Assembly: GCF_016808095.1 (NCBI RefSeq)
Contig: NC_068976.1
Coordinates: forward strand, 20,058,371 to 20,122,370
Length of the DNA: 64,000 nucleotides
From: Vigna angularis
Lineage: Eukaryota; Streptophyta; Magnoliopsida; Fabales; Fabaceae
Reading direction: 5' to 3'
Shown: one piece after another, positions 11,407-24,712 of the stretch
Layout of the letters: each line of letters begins with the position of its first letter
Position numbering within the stretch: the first letter of the stretch is position 1
The notes under the pieces: generated by a model
Seen by the model: the letters and a program-made list of their open reading frames with translations, nothing else
Database searches by the model: none
Told to the model about the DNA's origin: nothing
Position numbers and translations under genes: made by a program

Positions 11407-14400
11407 GAATTAAATTATATCTATAACTTTCATTTTTCCGTTAAAATCTATATTTGTCTTGGGAGAAGTTAAAATAAAGCCCATAAACTTAACCAATCAA
11501 ACATCTTCCTCTTGGAGGCCCAATAGATACAACTTGGAGGCCCTACGACTCCAACAGATACACATAATAGTACATGAAATAGTATTTTGTACACATAATT
11601 TCAATTTTTAAATTTTTTATAAAAGTCTGTATTCTCTACTAACGAACTTTTCCCATTCTATTTTCATTTATTTCTTTTTATAAATATAATTACACGCACA
11701 CATATTTTAGCTTTTAAAAGTTATACTTATTAGTAAAAATTACATTTAAAAAAAATAAAGAATTGAAATCTTATGAATAAAACATAACTTTTATAAAAGA
11801 AAGAAAAATTAAAAGCCATGATTTCAAAACACAACTTTATCCTTTTCATAATTTGAATTTGTGTTTGAAAACCTACCACTTTTTGTTTTGAAGTTATATG
11901 ATTTAAGTGTTATAACCCAATTAATAGAAGTTATCTCATAACTCAAAGGACTCTCCCTTTTTGGTATTAAGCATAAATTACACATTAATTGTAAGAGTAT
12001 GAAAAAATATGAGTTTTAGAAATAAAGGTTTGTTAAAACTTGAGTTTGTCATCTTTCTTTAAGGATTGATATGTCTGGTAAAGTGTACGTGTGAATATAT
12101 TGTTAAAACATGATTATGTTAATTATTTGATGTTATTTTAATTAAATAAAACACATGATTGATGTGTTATTGATTTTGGATTTGTATGTATATGGTATTA
12201 CCAATGTGATGTATTGTCTTGTTCATAGAACGTTGATTTAGGATTAAATGGTGTGACTTTAATTCTAGGGAGAAAGGGAGTTAAAGAAAACCTTAGTTTT
12301 ATCTGTATTTTTTGTTTAGGGGCAAAATAGTTTTTTACCTTTATTTAACTGGTGAAAAAATTAAATAAGGAAGGTATAAGAAGTAAAAGTGTGTAAATAA
12401 AATAAAAGATAGTTGATGGTCATAAGATAGAAGATAGAATGATAATAGAGATTTAGTTTTTAAAATATATTATTATAAGGGAGGAGATATTAAAGATAGA
12501 GTTACGTTGTTTTAAAAATATTAAGATATAAATAGAAGGGTGGGTGACATTTTATGTATTTTAGAAACTTTAAAAACTCTAAACAAAAGAAAGAGAAGAA
12601 AGTGACTTTTTTTTTTTAGAAAAAAAGAGAGAACAATAGAAACTCTTAGTGCAAAGAAAGATTTGATGATATTTGGAGATGTAGATAAAACCCTAGTGTA
12701 TATCATATATTATATAAAATTAAGAAAGTCAAACAATGTTTTTGAAATATAGTTTTGGATTAAAATTATTGATCATTATTCATATAAATTAAATTTATTT
12801 ATAGTTGATTTACTTAATAAATATGTCATTTTCTGAGTAAGAGAATTGGTTTATTCTCAAGTGATTATGTAAAATGATATATTTATTAACTCTTATTACA
12901 TAATCTTACTTATTTATAAGTCAAAAACAAAGCCAAACATAAAAAAATATCTTAAATAAAGAATAATATATTGTATTTATAGAAAAAAAATTATATTGAT
13001 GAGATACAACATTAATTAAACTGAAATCTAATCATATAAAAAATTAACATTATTTTTAATAAAAACCTTAAGATGATAGAATAATAAGTTTTTACTACAT
13101 TATTCTTAATGTAAAACTTTAAAATAATAGATTAATAAATTTTTACTTTTATATAACACTCAATTTTCTCATTTTTATTACTTGCACTCCCAACCTAAAA
13201 AAATATGTTTTTGAATTATGTATTTGAATATATGAACCTGCCGAACTTTCTCATGGGCTTGTGGCCACATGTACTGAGAGTTGGTTTACTATATTTCATT
13301 CTATTTTCACCTAACAAACTCGTGTCATCTTCTATCTTACATTCTACAAAGGGTTGGAGGAACAAGATGAAGTGAAGCAAGTAAACTCTTCAGTAAAAAC
13401 AAAGCCTTTTATTTTATATTCTCTCTCTCTCTCTTGCTTTAAGAATATATGTGCAGAATTACTTTAACAAAAAAAAAAATACAATAAATGTAATGGTTTT
13501 CATCATCCTCTCTTTGAAATTGAGTGCCAAAGTTTGACTTGGCCCACTGCTTTAATTTTTCATCGCATGATATCTATTCATCCAATGCACGAAAAGATTT
13601 TATCATCATTATTACATTATTAATATTCAGTATTTTTGTGTGGGAGTTAAATATTGGAAAGTGAAAAAAATATGTGATGCAGATGAATAGAATTAAAAAA
13701 AGAAAAAAGGGGTGATCAAAATAAAAAATAAACAGTATTAAAAAGTATTCCGTTTGCTACATTATTTTTGCTTTAATATGAAACTATTATATTTTACATG
13801 CTATTAAAATGATATAATTTTACAAATAAATAAACAGAACACTCCCGTACTCTCATCCAATTCAGAACCCAAGATTCTTATTCTCTATTTTTCTTTCTTA
13901 AATAAATACTAAAAAATAAAATATATTTCCTTTCCCTATTTCTTTTTGTCGTTGATTTTAAAATTCCAAATAAAGTTAGGAGTGTAGAATAAGTAAATAA
14001 TTTACCAAGAACGCTACAGTTTATATGAATTTAAAACATCAATAAAACGGATAAATGTGTTAAGAAAATGGAAATGAAAGTGAAAATGACTAGAGCAAAA
14101 TCTTGAATTTGAATAAAGTGACAACCGAGATTCTTATAAGTAAGATTTTGAGTTTGAATATCGTGGCTGATGAAAAGAATGTAATTATGAAGAAGAGATT
14201 ACACTAATGATGATTACTCACGTTCTTCCAAAAATAAATAATTAAAAATTTGAAAAATATATATGAGAAATAATGAAATACATTACACTATTTTCTTTTT
14301 TTTCCAACCAACTACACTATACTATTCAATCTTGTGTTATCTTTTCAATCATAAATAATAGAAGGTATGCTTGTTAAAACGGGACCGACATGTTCAATCA

Positions 14401-16780
14401 CCAATCCACCAAGTCTCATGTCCAAATTTTTTTGTTAAAAATAAATAAATTATGATTTGGAAAAAGTAATAAATTGAAGGATTAAATCAGTAGTAACTTT
14501 AAATTTTTTTTTCTTATAGTAGTGTTTTTTTTTAAGATTTGATTTAACAATGGATTTTATTTTGTGGTTATTAAACTTAAATATGATATTTTAAATTTAT
14601 TTACTTTCATCGTGTTCTATTTAAGTCAAATCCATTTACCATGCTCACTTCATGCAATGAAATAGTATTCCATACAAACTAAGACACGTTGTGCAAGTAA
14701 TTTTGTGTTCACACATGCATTACAGATATAATTCTTCAAAAAACATATTTATAATACTTTCACATTTTTGAAAAAATATATTACGTATACGCATATAGTT
14801 TAAATCCACAAAAAGATAACTCAAACAAGACAATATCAGAATGAACAAGCTTGTTAAGATAAGATCATATTACACTAAATGATAAGCTTGAACTGGTTAA
14901 GGATAAGAATAGAATTAACAAATACGTAAATTATGTTCTTTTCTTAATACAATGCAATAAATAAAGCTAACAATAACATAATTAAAGTATACTTTTTAAA
15001 TGGGAATAAAGAGTATTAAAAAGAGTTTCCCATCTAATAATTCAAGATTCAAGTTTCATCTATTTTAAACACACTAGTTTGTTGTGAATTGTTTTATTGA
15101 ATTTTTTTTAAACATACAACAATAAATATAAATATTTTATATATAAAAATTTATATTCTTAAACTATGAGACAATTAAACTTTATAAAAAAAGTAACTTT
15201 TGACCTAAAATCTAATAATAATAAATATGTGATTTCTTTTGTATATAGTATTTTCTTTATATTTATCTATATTTAATTTGAGAGGAAACAAAATAATGGT
15301 AAATGGCATCCAAGTACTAAAGTTTGGTGATGTTACCTCTCATACCAATGTATATGATAGTGGATGATACCTCCCAACCACAAAAAATAAGTTAGGACAA
15401 AACATGGTCATAATGGAGGGACCATCAACTCTTTTCTTTCACTGAAAAGACACATTTTACCTTTCGAACACCACTGTAAGACAAAAATAAGTGTTTAGGT
15501 ATCACATTTTACTTCTTTTGACACCTAAGAAAAAGGCTAGCCACATTATACACACAATTGTTTATTTTGCTCTGTCATACAACACATTAGACGTATCAAA
15601 CTAATCTTGTTAAAAACAATAAATTTCCAATTATTGGTATCATATAAACAAAATCCTTTATAAGATAAAACAAGATATGTGAGTTTATATATACATATTT
15701 TCATTGCTAAGAGATTTCAAATTGGTAAGAAACATTTTGACCTGATACAAAAAATAAATTCATAAAAATTTAATTTAAAACAGACAATACCACAGTAGAG
15801 AGGTATATATGTATTAAACCTTCTACAACCATGTCTCTTTGTTCATTACAAAACAATATATATAAGCAAATTCGATATTATAAAGTTTTAAATAAAAGAT
15901 AATATCAAAGTCTTTTACATGAATTAGTTAATCCTTTCATTAGTGCTTAATCTCTCTTACCTATTTCTGTGAGATGATCCAAACATAATGTAATTTATTT
16001 TTAAAGTACAAACCAACTTGTTTAGTGCTATTGTTCCCATGCATTTTTGTTTAATATATACAATAGATTTAAAATTTTCAACCTACTTGTTCTTTTATGA
16101 GAAAATATTTTTATTAATAATTATAAAATTACTGTTTGATAAAAAAAATAATCTTATAGATAATATATCTATCCAAAAGAGATACTGCTGTCTGAAATAT
16201 TTGTTCAAAATAGCTGAAACATCTATTTAGATATCTCATAAATGTATTTACTGTTTATCATAATTAAAAAATAAGTTCATATACATAAATAAAGGTACAT
16301 TAACTGTTTTTAGATTTATGTTTGCAATTATCTCAACCATATTCATGTTTTGACATAAATACCTTTGACATATACTCTGATAAAATAAGAAGAGTCTCAT
16401 TTCAAGGATGTCGAAGGTTTTCCCCAGATTTTTTGTTATTCCAAAGTTAGAAACCCAGAACTTCAAGTTTTTTTAGATTCACAATGCTAGTATATGTTAC
16501 AAGAGGGTTAAACCGATCTCTCTTTCCATGGTTTTAAATCTATCAAATCAATCTTATTATATTTTCTAGATGTTACATGAAGGATGAACACATATGGGCC
16601 CATAATGGTTGATAATATCTCTGTAAAAGACTGAAACCTTAAATTATTTTTCTTCTGCTGCTGCTGCTGCTGCAGAAAACACTTACAATTAAGCTCATGG
16701 AAAATAACATAATCTTATTATAGTTGCACATAACAGATAGAAATCTGATAGTTCAGATAAAAGGTTTCTAAATTATAATC
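11405..16780. other. Long AT-rich intergenic region, no gene seen
   Basis: More than 5 kb contains only short frames (12521-12706, 16018-16230, 16248-16466) that resemble no family and are low in complexity. A short CTG run near 16658-16674 is a microsatellite downstream of the small gene at 16781. No RNA gene was recognised. Confidence 0.45.
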
Positions 16781-17551
16781 TCAGTTCTTGACAGATCCAA
16801 TCTTGGAGTCACCAATTTGTGCACCATCACATAACTTGTCAACATTCTGAGTTGCTACCCCTTCCTTCGTCTCCCTGGCTTTTTCCTCAGCAACTCTTTG
16901 GAATTCTTCAGCTGTGGAGGGTGCCCTCTCTTCCATCAAACGGCTACGGTTTCCATTGCTTGCTTGTCCATAATTCTGATACAAATTCTTAATTCCTTAG
17001 TTCAATAACCAAAAACCAGTACACCACTTTCAGCAGCACAGTAAAACTCATTAGTTTTCACTACTCCTATAGCAAACCCCTCTGAGTTGCTTGCACTTTC
17101 AGCATTCCTTTTAGGGTTTTAATCCAACCCTACGTCAAGATTTTCACTTTCAAGAACTGGGTTATGCAGAAAACTGAAAACCTTCCTTCAAATTGCAGAA
17201 TTTTTCCATCTCAAACACACAAAAAAGTTAACTAAAACTTGCTTCCAACCAAAAGCAAAATGAATCTGAATATGATGAACATAAGATTCCACTTTTCATA
17301 TGTGTAATTTAATTTCCTGGAGGGGTTATTCTTACAAAGGAATACAATTTTTCACAGAAAGTGGGTAACACAATTACAAAGAGTAGTACACTGCATGAAA
17401 GAGGGAAATTGAAGTGGAAGGAGTGAAAGGAGAAATTAAAATTCTCAGATACCTTGATTGTGTTGTTGAAGAATGGCTTACTGGTAGTGGACTTTAGCAA
17501 GGATGATCTTGAAGTGGCATGGAGAATGGTGTGGAAGTGACCACCAACCAT
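16781..17551 (-). CDS. Small two-exon gene, 97-residue protein of unknown function, possibly mitochondrial
   Basis: Exon 1 is 17551-17453 (33 residues) and exon 2 is 16975-16781 (64 residues plus TGA). The donor after codon AAG and the acceptor TATCAG keep one frame, and both exons look more protein-like than surrounding frames. The first ~33 residues have His, Ser, Arg and Lys but no acidic residue, with hydrophobic spacing, which fits a mitochondrial or plastid presequence. The second exon is hydrophilic and rich in Glu, Lys, Arg and Ala, with AEEFQRVAEEKARETKEGV as a likely amphipathic helix that recalls LEA-like proteins. I do not recognise a named family. No neighbouring gene suggests a role. 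The two-exon structure is the main support. Confidence 0.6.
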
Positions 17552-17950
17552 GATTTCTCTCTCCCCTGTGTATGTTTGAGAGTGAGTAGTTGGTAAAAAT
17601 ATTGTAATGGGAATTCAGGTCTTTCTAGCACTGTGGTGTCTAATGTCTGCTTGTATAGAAAACAAAAAGACAAGATTACACCTGAACATACTGCAGATAT
17701 TCACGTCTTTGCCATTGCTTAAAAGACCTTTTGAAGTTAGATAAGTTTTTATTTTTTTATAGTAAGAAGGAAGAGTGTTAACGATGGTTATTTTTCTTAT
17801 TTTTAAGAAGTACTTTAGATTTTTTTTATTCAGTCAAATTTTTGTTTATTTATTTAAAAGATTTATTGTTTAATCAATAGTAAGAGAGTTCTTCTTAATT
17901 ATTCTCTATTTGCAATTGTAAACTTGGAAGGGGAGTGTAGTAGTATATGT
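17552..17950. other. Upstream region of the small minus-strand gene
   Basis: The presumed promoter of the gene at 16781-17551 lies here; no element is obvious. Sequence up to about 17950 shows no coding signal, after which a retrotransposon remnant begins. Confidence 0.35.
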
Positions 17951-17954
17951 CAAT

Positions 17955-18585
17955 TACTGACAATTTTGTGCAAGCTATTTCTTGTTTTGATGGTCAAAGT
18001 ATGTTGATGGATAATTTTTTTGAGATTTAAGAAATTTTGGCAAGTAATTGAATATGGTGTGCCTAAAACTAGCATGACCACTCATACACAATAAAAGGAG
18101 TTAGAGGCCATGAAGTTGAAAGATTTAAAAGCTAATAACTATCTATTTCAAGTCATTGATAGATATACTATTCTCATCAAAGAGACTTTCAAAAATAGTT
18201 GAAAGTCAATGAAGAAGAAATATCAAGGGTATGCTAGAGCAAAGAGGCAGCAACTCCAAGCTTTACATGTAAAATTTGAAACAACTCGAATGAAATCAAT
18301 CTGATATTACTTCTCTCGTGTGATGACAATTGCGAATAAGATGAACATCAATGGAGAGAAAACACTCTTGTTGAAAAGATGCTTTGGTCTTTGTAAATTT
18401 TTTTTAACTTTGTTGTAAGTGCTATCAAAGAGTTTAAAGACATTCATGAGCTCTCACTTGACGAACTGCAGAACTTATTACTAGTGTATGAGGAGAAGCT
18501 CAAACAAACAGACACTGAAGAACAAACTTTAGAGGAAGAGGTAGATGTAGAGACAAAGGATGAAAAGGAAACATAAATTAGTTGT
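17955..18585 (+). pseudogene. Degenerate Ty1/copia retrotransposon gag fragment
   Basis: Conceptual translation across several stops and frameshifts resembles the Gag region of plant Ty1/copia elements. Recognisable blocks in order are a start segment with SCFDGQSMLMDNFFE, then AMKLKDLKANNYLFQVID, then MKKKYQGYARAKRQQLQAL, and an end segment with LSLDELQNLLLVYEEKL. No protease, integrase or reverse transcriptase follows, and no LTRs are evident at either side. It is a dead fragment, truncated at its 3' side near an inverted-repeat element that begins at 18620. Confidence 0.7.
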
Positions 18586-18619
18586 ACAATAAGAGAATAA
18601 GTATTATTAGAAATCAAAA

Positions 18620-19692
18620 AAGGTTTAATATTAATAAAAGATTTAGTACCTCTTTTGGTCCCTTGAAAGATGATGGGTTGTGTTCAAAATGATCCTACCT
18701 TTTTTAAAAAGTAACAAATGATCCTACCTTTTGAAAAAACGGGTCAAGTTAATCATTTTTGCTAACGGCGTAAAAAATTAAACGGTGCAGTTGCCACCTT
18801 GGACAAAACTTAATGACGTGTCCAGTTTATCTTATTGCGTGGCAGTTGCGTGGCAGTGAGGTTAAAATTGTGACAAAAAACCGACACAGTTGTATAAACC
18901 ATAATTAACTAACGCTCAGTCTTTGCTAAATTTGAGTTTGGGTCTGCACTTGATCAACACGGTTGTTCAGTCGAAACAGTAAAACTCCATTTGTTGTTTT
19001 TCTACAACCCTAAATGCTTTCTTCTTCTTTTCATTAGTGTCAAAGGGCTTTCCTTTGCTCTTGAGATTCTCACTGGGTGAACCAAATGGCTTAACCTTAT
19101 TAGATTTGCTTCTATTCTCAGCTTCAGCTTCCGTTTGGAAACCAAATAGCTTAGCCTAGACGAAATCAAAATTGACATCTTTTAACCAAGAAAAAAAGAA
19201 CAATCTTGTGTATGTCTTGTTCGTCCTCCAAATGGGACAAAACAAATATTAATGGCTGCTAAAACCCTTTAGAGGAAACCTTCAAATCTGATACAGATAA
19301 GAACGAGAAAACCTTCACCTTCAATGAGATAAACACTGACCCCAATTTCAACACAGCTTTCACCACAATGTTTAATGCGATTTTCATTCTAACCCTAACC
19401 CTCTTTTTTTTAACCTCTCTCACAGTACATTGTCATGTACTCAATTTATTTTCTCCCAATTTTAATTTTACACGTCAATAAACCTAACACTTCCACGCAA
19501 TCACATAAAATTGACACGTCATTAAGTTTTGTCCAGGGGCAACTGCACCGTTTAGTTTTTGACGCCGTAACCATACAGGATTAACTTAACCCATTTTTTC
19601 AAAAGTTGGGATCATTTGTTATTTTTTAAAAAAGGTATGACCATTTTAAACACAATCCCTCTTTCGAGGAACCAAAAAAGGTATTAAACCTT
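18620..19692. mobile_element. Long-terminal-inverted-repeat element, 1073 bp
   Basis: The ends are a perfect 11-bp inverted repeat (AAGGTTTAATA at 18620, complement at 19682-19692). Imperfect complementarity continues about 200 bp inward on both sides (18620 to about 18828 against about 19495 to 19692), with shared blocks such as AAACGGTGCAGTTGCC and GACAAAACTTAATGACGTGTC. The roughly 660-bp centre has no coding capacity, so this is a non-autonomous foldback or Mutator-like element by structure. Flanks are A-rich and show no clean target-site duplication. Confidence 0.8.
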
Positions 19693-20689
19693 AATAAAAT
19701 AATCATGCCTCGAATAATACTAAATTCTAAATTCTATAATTTTTTTAAAAATTATCTTATTTACATACAATCAATAAAGGATATATTATTTTTTAAAATT
19801 TATGTATCAATGAAAAAAATATACATATAAATTTAAATGAGATGTTGTTAAAAAGCAATTTGGAAAATGTGATATTATATAACCGATTAATTTGTTTAAA
19901 ATTAAACATAAACAAATTTGAGTTTTAAAAGTAAGTTTGTCATGTTTTTTTACTAGTGTTATTGCATCACTAGATTACTTGTCATTTCATAAATCTTAAC
20001 ATCACAATCAATAATTACATATATTTAGACACTCATAAGAAAATTCACTTTTGATACCTTAAAATGTTAACATTTTACTTTTAATTTTTTTTATTAAAAA
20101 TATAATCGTATACTAAATATTATATTGAGATACTTATAGAATATTTTATATTCCAACTCACTTTAGCTTCCAATTTGCTAGGGAAAATATTAGGAGCAAC
20201 CAACGAGTAGTTTTTTTTTTACAATGTTGAACAGTGTTATCGTATTAATTTTTTTTAAAAGTATATTTTGTAAAACAACATATTAATTTAATTTATCTTT
20301 TTAAATATAAAACATTTTACTTATTTTATCTTGAAATGATTAGAAATGAAAAAAAAATTGTAATTCTTGAATATGTATTATTTAATATTTATATATTTTA
20401 TTTATAATCTCTTTTAGCCCCTATTTAAAAAATTTAGAAGGACTAAAAAATTAAAATAGTGAATATGAAAACTAAATAAATTGACTTACAAACATATAAG
20501 TAAAAAATGTATTCATATTAAAAATCAGATTTGTAATTAAATATTGACTATAATTAATTATTAAAACATACATCACCAAACTTATTTTGAATAGTAAAAT
20601 TTGGGGTAGAAAAACCCTGGTTTGGTTTTGGTGAGTGTGGCGCTGGAACAGGGGAGTGCAAAGTCACAGGTTGAGTCTGCGGTGTTGCC
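19693..20689. other. Upstream region of the CNX5-type gene
   Basis: AT-rich sequence with no gene. The last ~70 bases before the ATG at 20690 become GC-richer and are probably the 5' leader and core promoter. No TATA box is obvious at the expected distance. Confidence 0.4.
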
Positions 20690-23600
20690 ATGTCGGCGTC
20701 GGAGATTCTCCGGGAACTAGATTCACTCAAGGATGCAAAGGCAAAAATTGAGCATAAAATCTCTGCGCTGGAAGCTCAACTCAGAGAGATTAATCTCCGA
20801 AACGACGCCGCACCGTCCAATGGCTCTTCTTATCCTTCTTCGTATCCCAGCAACGGGTTGACGCAGGACATGATCCACAGATACAGTCGTCATCTTATGC
20901 TTCCTTCCTTTGGTGTTGAAGGTCTTCTCTTCAATATTTTATATCCTTGCTTATCATGCTACATTAGCTTAACTATATTTTACTTAACGAAGGAATAATC
21001 GTATTCATTGCATATGTATGCTCAAGTATTAAATATAGTACAGTTTCATGTTGCAATTGCTTTATGGTAACCATAACAATTGGTATTCTTGATGTGTTGC
21101 TTTTTGCCATGTGTTGGGAAAAATAGACATCAGACATAGAACTCTGTTTGCTAATCTGTTTTATTTTTGTGGAAAATGTTCACAACTTTTTGCGTTTGTC
21201 GGGAGCAGGGCAGGCAAATCTGTTGAAGTCATCGATTTTGGTTGTGGGAGCTGGTGGATTGGGTGCGCCTGCATTGTTATACTTTGCAGCTGCTGGTGTT
21301 GGTAAATATCACTTTTTTAAGTATCGTTCTTGTTTTAGTCTATACAATTTTGAAGCTTACTTTTTAAAATTTACACTCAGGGCGCTTGGGTATTGTTGAT
21401 CATGACGTGGTTGAGCTGAATAATATGCATAGGCAGGTACAGTATTGTCTGTTTTTCCCTCTCACCCCTTTTAGGCATAGCAGCTGCAACATGTACCTTG
21501 TGTATTTTTCATATGTTTGTGTCTGGCATCAGCTTTTGGGTGTTTACACTTTTACGAGTACATATGTTAGTGTGTCTTGCTTCTGTGTTTGTGTTCATTC
21601 ACTGTTTTTCTTTTAACTTCACTACGAGATTATTAGTTTTGACAAGTTCTTACTTTGTTTCAGGTTATCCACACAGAAGCATATGTTGGTAAGCCAAAAG
21701 TGAAATCTGCCGCTGCTGCTTGTCTCTCGTATGTTGCTCTCTGACCTACTACTATTCATCACATCAATTTTTTGTGGACAAACCGAAAATGAACCCTCAT
21801 TAGAATTTTTTTTTTCAAATTATTGAATCATCATTGTCCTTGGAACTAAGATGTTTTGAATGTTAGGGTCAACTCCACTATTGAAGTTGTGGAACATGAA
21901 GAAGCTTTGCGGACTTCTAACGCTTTGGAAATTCTTAGCAAGTATAATTTCTATAATCTTATTAATCTTTGTTTTTGCTTTAGGCCTCTTCCTTCTATGC
22001 TTGCATTTAACTTTCAATGTTATGACTAACTCTGTTTTTCTTTGTTTTGATTATGCGAATTTGGTAGATATGATATAATTGTAGATGCAACAGATAATGC
22101 TCCTACCAGGTACCTGATCAGTGATTGCTGCGTGCTACTAGGAAAGGTAAGTGTCAATGTTTTGATGTATGAGCAAATTTAATTGATACCACATGGGCCT
22201 TTTCAATTGTTATTCTAAGATTTTGGCCTCCCTGAATGCAACTCCGAAGTCAGCATTATTTTGTATGATGTTGACATTCATTAAAAAAAAAGGAAGTTAT
22301 GCTTGCTCCTACGCTGTTGCCTACTAATAATTTCAAAGTGTACCTGTCATGAGTTATTATCTTTAAAATATTTGTAATCACTAGGCATCAATTTTTTTAT
22401 AAATTTGAAAAATTGCAATTATCTGGTTTTATTTTATAGCTATGTGGATAATGTGATTTAAGGGACAACTTATTAATTATTTTCATATGATGCAGCCTCT
22501 TGTCTCAGGTGCTGCGTTGGGAATGGAGGGGCAGGTACATGTCTAAATTCTTTTTTTATTCGAGTATTTAAGTTGCATAATGCTTTATGCAGGACAAATC
22601 ATCATGTATGCTTGATTATGTCGCATAATTTAAGTTTTAACAATGGAAACTTATGCTTCAGCTTACTGTCTACAATTACAAAGGTGGTCCGTGCTATAGA
22701 TGCCTCTTTCCGTTGCCACCACCTAGAACGGCATGCCAAAGTTGTGCTGAGGGTGGAGTTCTTGGAGTAGGTAAATTTACTAGTGCTTTTGTGAACTGAA
22801 TCAATTTTACTTTTCATTGCCAATCTAGGAGATGTTTACATAAGAAACAATGCCAACCAAAAGACAATTCTTCTGATCTCCTGTGTTCATTGCAAAGTTG
22901 AGTCATTGATTTGAGGTAATGTATACTTAAATTATCGGTGACAACTAGGTATTTAGTCTGATTGTGATTCCTTTCTGCCAAATCTGTCTCTATAAATGGG
23001 GAAGTATCTTTATGTTTTAAGCCATCAAGTTTAACTGAAGAAGGGACGGTTTTTTGTAGATTCACTGGTTCACAACCAGCTTAAGAGTTTTTCTAATATT
23101 TTAAATGGTACTATACTATACAAGGAAGGAAATTTAAAATGGGGAATCAAAGGGTCAAGAGGTTTAATAAGAATGGCAAGCCAGAAGGGTGATGTAAGGC
23201 ATATTGCGATTTATTCTTTGTTTAGCATGAAGGTGCCCTTTAGTGAGACTTATTGGCTAAGATTCAATTTGTTTTGAATGTTTAAGTTGTTTCATTTATA
23301 TTTCATTTTGCTAAACTATGATCCATAGATACTGGACTTTTTATCATCTATGTCAATAATGGTGAATATTTATCATTCAACTTGCTTTACTTCTCATTAG
23401 TACCTTTTTATTTTTTGTCTGGCTACTCTTCTGTTTTTTTTGACATTTGCCTCTTATCATTTTCAGTTCCTGGTATAATCGGCTGTCTACAGGCTCTTGA
23501 GGCTATTAAGATTGCGGCTGCTGTTGGTGAACCACTCTCAGGAAGGATGCTTCTCTTGGATGCATTGTCTGGAAGGATTCGTATTGTATGTTAGGAACTC

Positions 23601-24712
23601 CAATGTCTATTAACACAATCTTGCTAACACCCTCTATTTTTTATTAAAATTTATTGGAAAGAGCAATTTTTGGTAGGCTCCACTTATTCTCTCACCCGAT
23701 TTAAAAGGGAAACCCAAGTTATGATTTGTAATAAATTCAACCCATAAAGAACAGGGGAGGGGGGTGGGGTTGGGGTGGTACCTGATGAGTGATTTTAGTA
23801 TTCATACTAATTTTTCTGTCATCTATTAAATTGAGACTTGTAATATTTACAGTTCTAAACCGTGTTGTAACTATGCTATCGCAAAGTAAAGATATAATTG
23901 ATGAAATCTCATTATTTGTTTGAATGTTTTTCCTCTAATAGTACACTGAATATACATGAGTCAAAACAATTTGTAATATGGTTTCTCCATAGCAAGATCA
24001 TATTTATTTGTTACTGATTATGTTTTCATTGCACAGGTCAAAATTAGAGGAAGGTCTATGCATTGTGAAGCATGTGGAGAAAATGCAACATTTACAAAGC
24101 AGAAATTCCAAGAATTTGATTATGAGAAGTTCACTGAGACTCCCTTGCGTGTGGTATTTTTTTTCTTCTTGCCTTTCACCTCCCTTGTATTTAGATAAAC
24201 TTGCTTCTGGTTAAGTTGGGTGTACTTTATTTTGGCCATTGTGTTGGATGAGACTGCTGTTAATAATATTGCCTTCGATGAAATTATTTTGATATTTTCA
24301 ATGTCATTACTTGCCTATGCAGCCTCCTTTGAAGTTACATCTACTTCCGAGTGAATCTAGAATCAGCAGCAAGGAATACAGTGAAATAATTCTTAAGAAG
24401 GAACCACATGTGCTGGTTGATGTTAGACCAGCTCACCATTTCAAGATTGTATCTCTACCGAAGTCCCTGAACATTCCACTCTCAACGTTAGAGTCTCGGC
24501 TACCTGAAATATCAGCAGCTTTGAAGAAAGAGGAGGACAGTGGTCTAGTTTCTGGATCAGGTGCACAATTATATGTAGTGTGCAGAAGGGGAAATGATTC
24601 TCAAAGGGCTGTTCAGTGTCTTCACAAAATGGGTTTCACATCTGCCAAGGACATTGTTGGGGGCTTAGAGTCTTGGGCATACAACGTGGATCCCAAGTTC
24701 CCTACATATTAG
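20690..24712 (+). CDS. CNX5: Adenylyltransferase and sulfurtransferase, CNX5/MOCS3 type
   Basis: Eleven exons (20690-20921, 21209-21301, 21381-21436, 21664-21728, 21867-21941, 22068-22146, 22496-22534, 22662-22770, 23467-23585, 24037-24153, 24323-24712) join in frame to give 457 residues. In this family the N-terminal MoeB/E1-like domain adenylates the C-terminal glycine of the small molybdopterin synthase subunit (and URM1), and the C-terminal rhodanese domain passes on sulfur, supporting molybdenum cofactor synthesis and tRNA thiolation in the cytosol. Visible parts are a short N-terminal coiled coil ([20 protein letters not shown]), the ATP-binding GAGGLG at 91-96, zinc cysteine pairs C224/C227 and C299/C302, a likely thioester cysteine C241, and the rhodanese loop CRRGND with active C415. 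All key residues are present. Confidence 0.96.
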
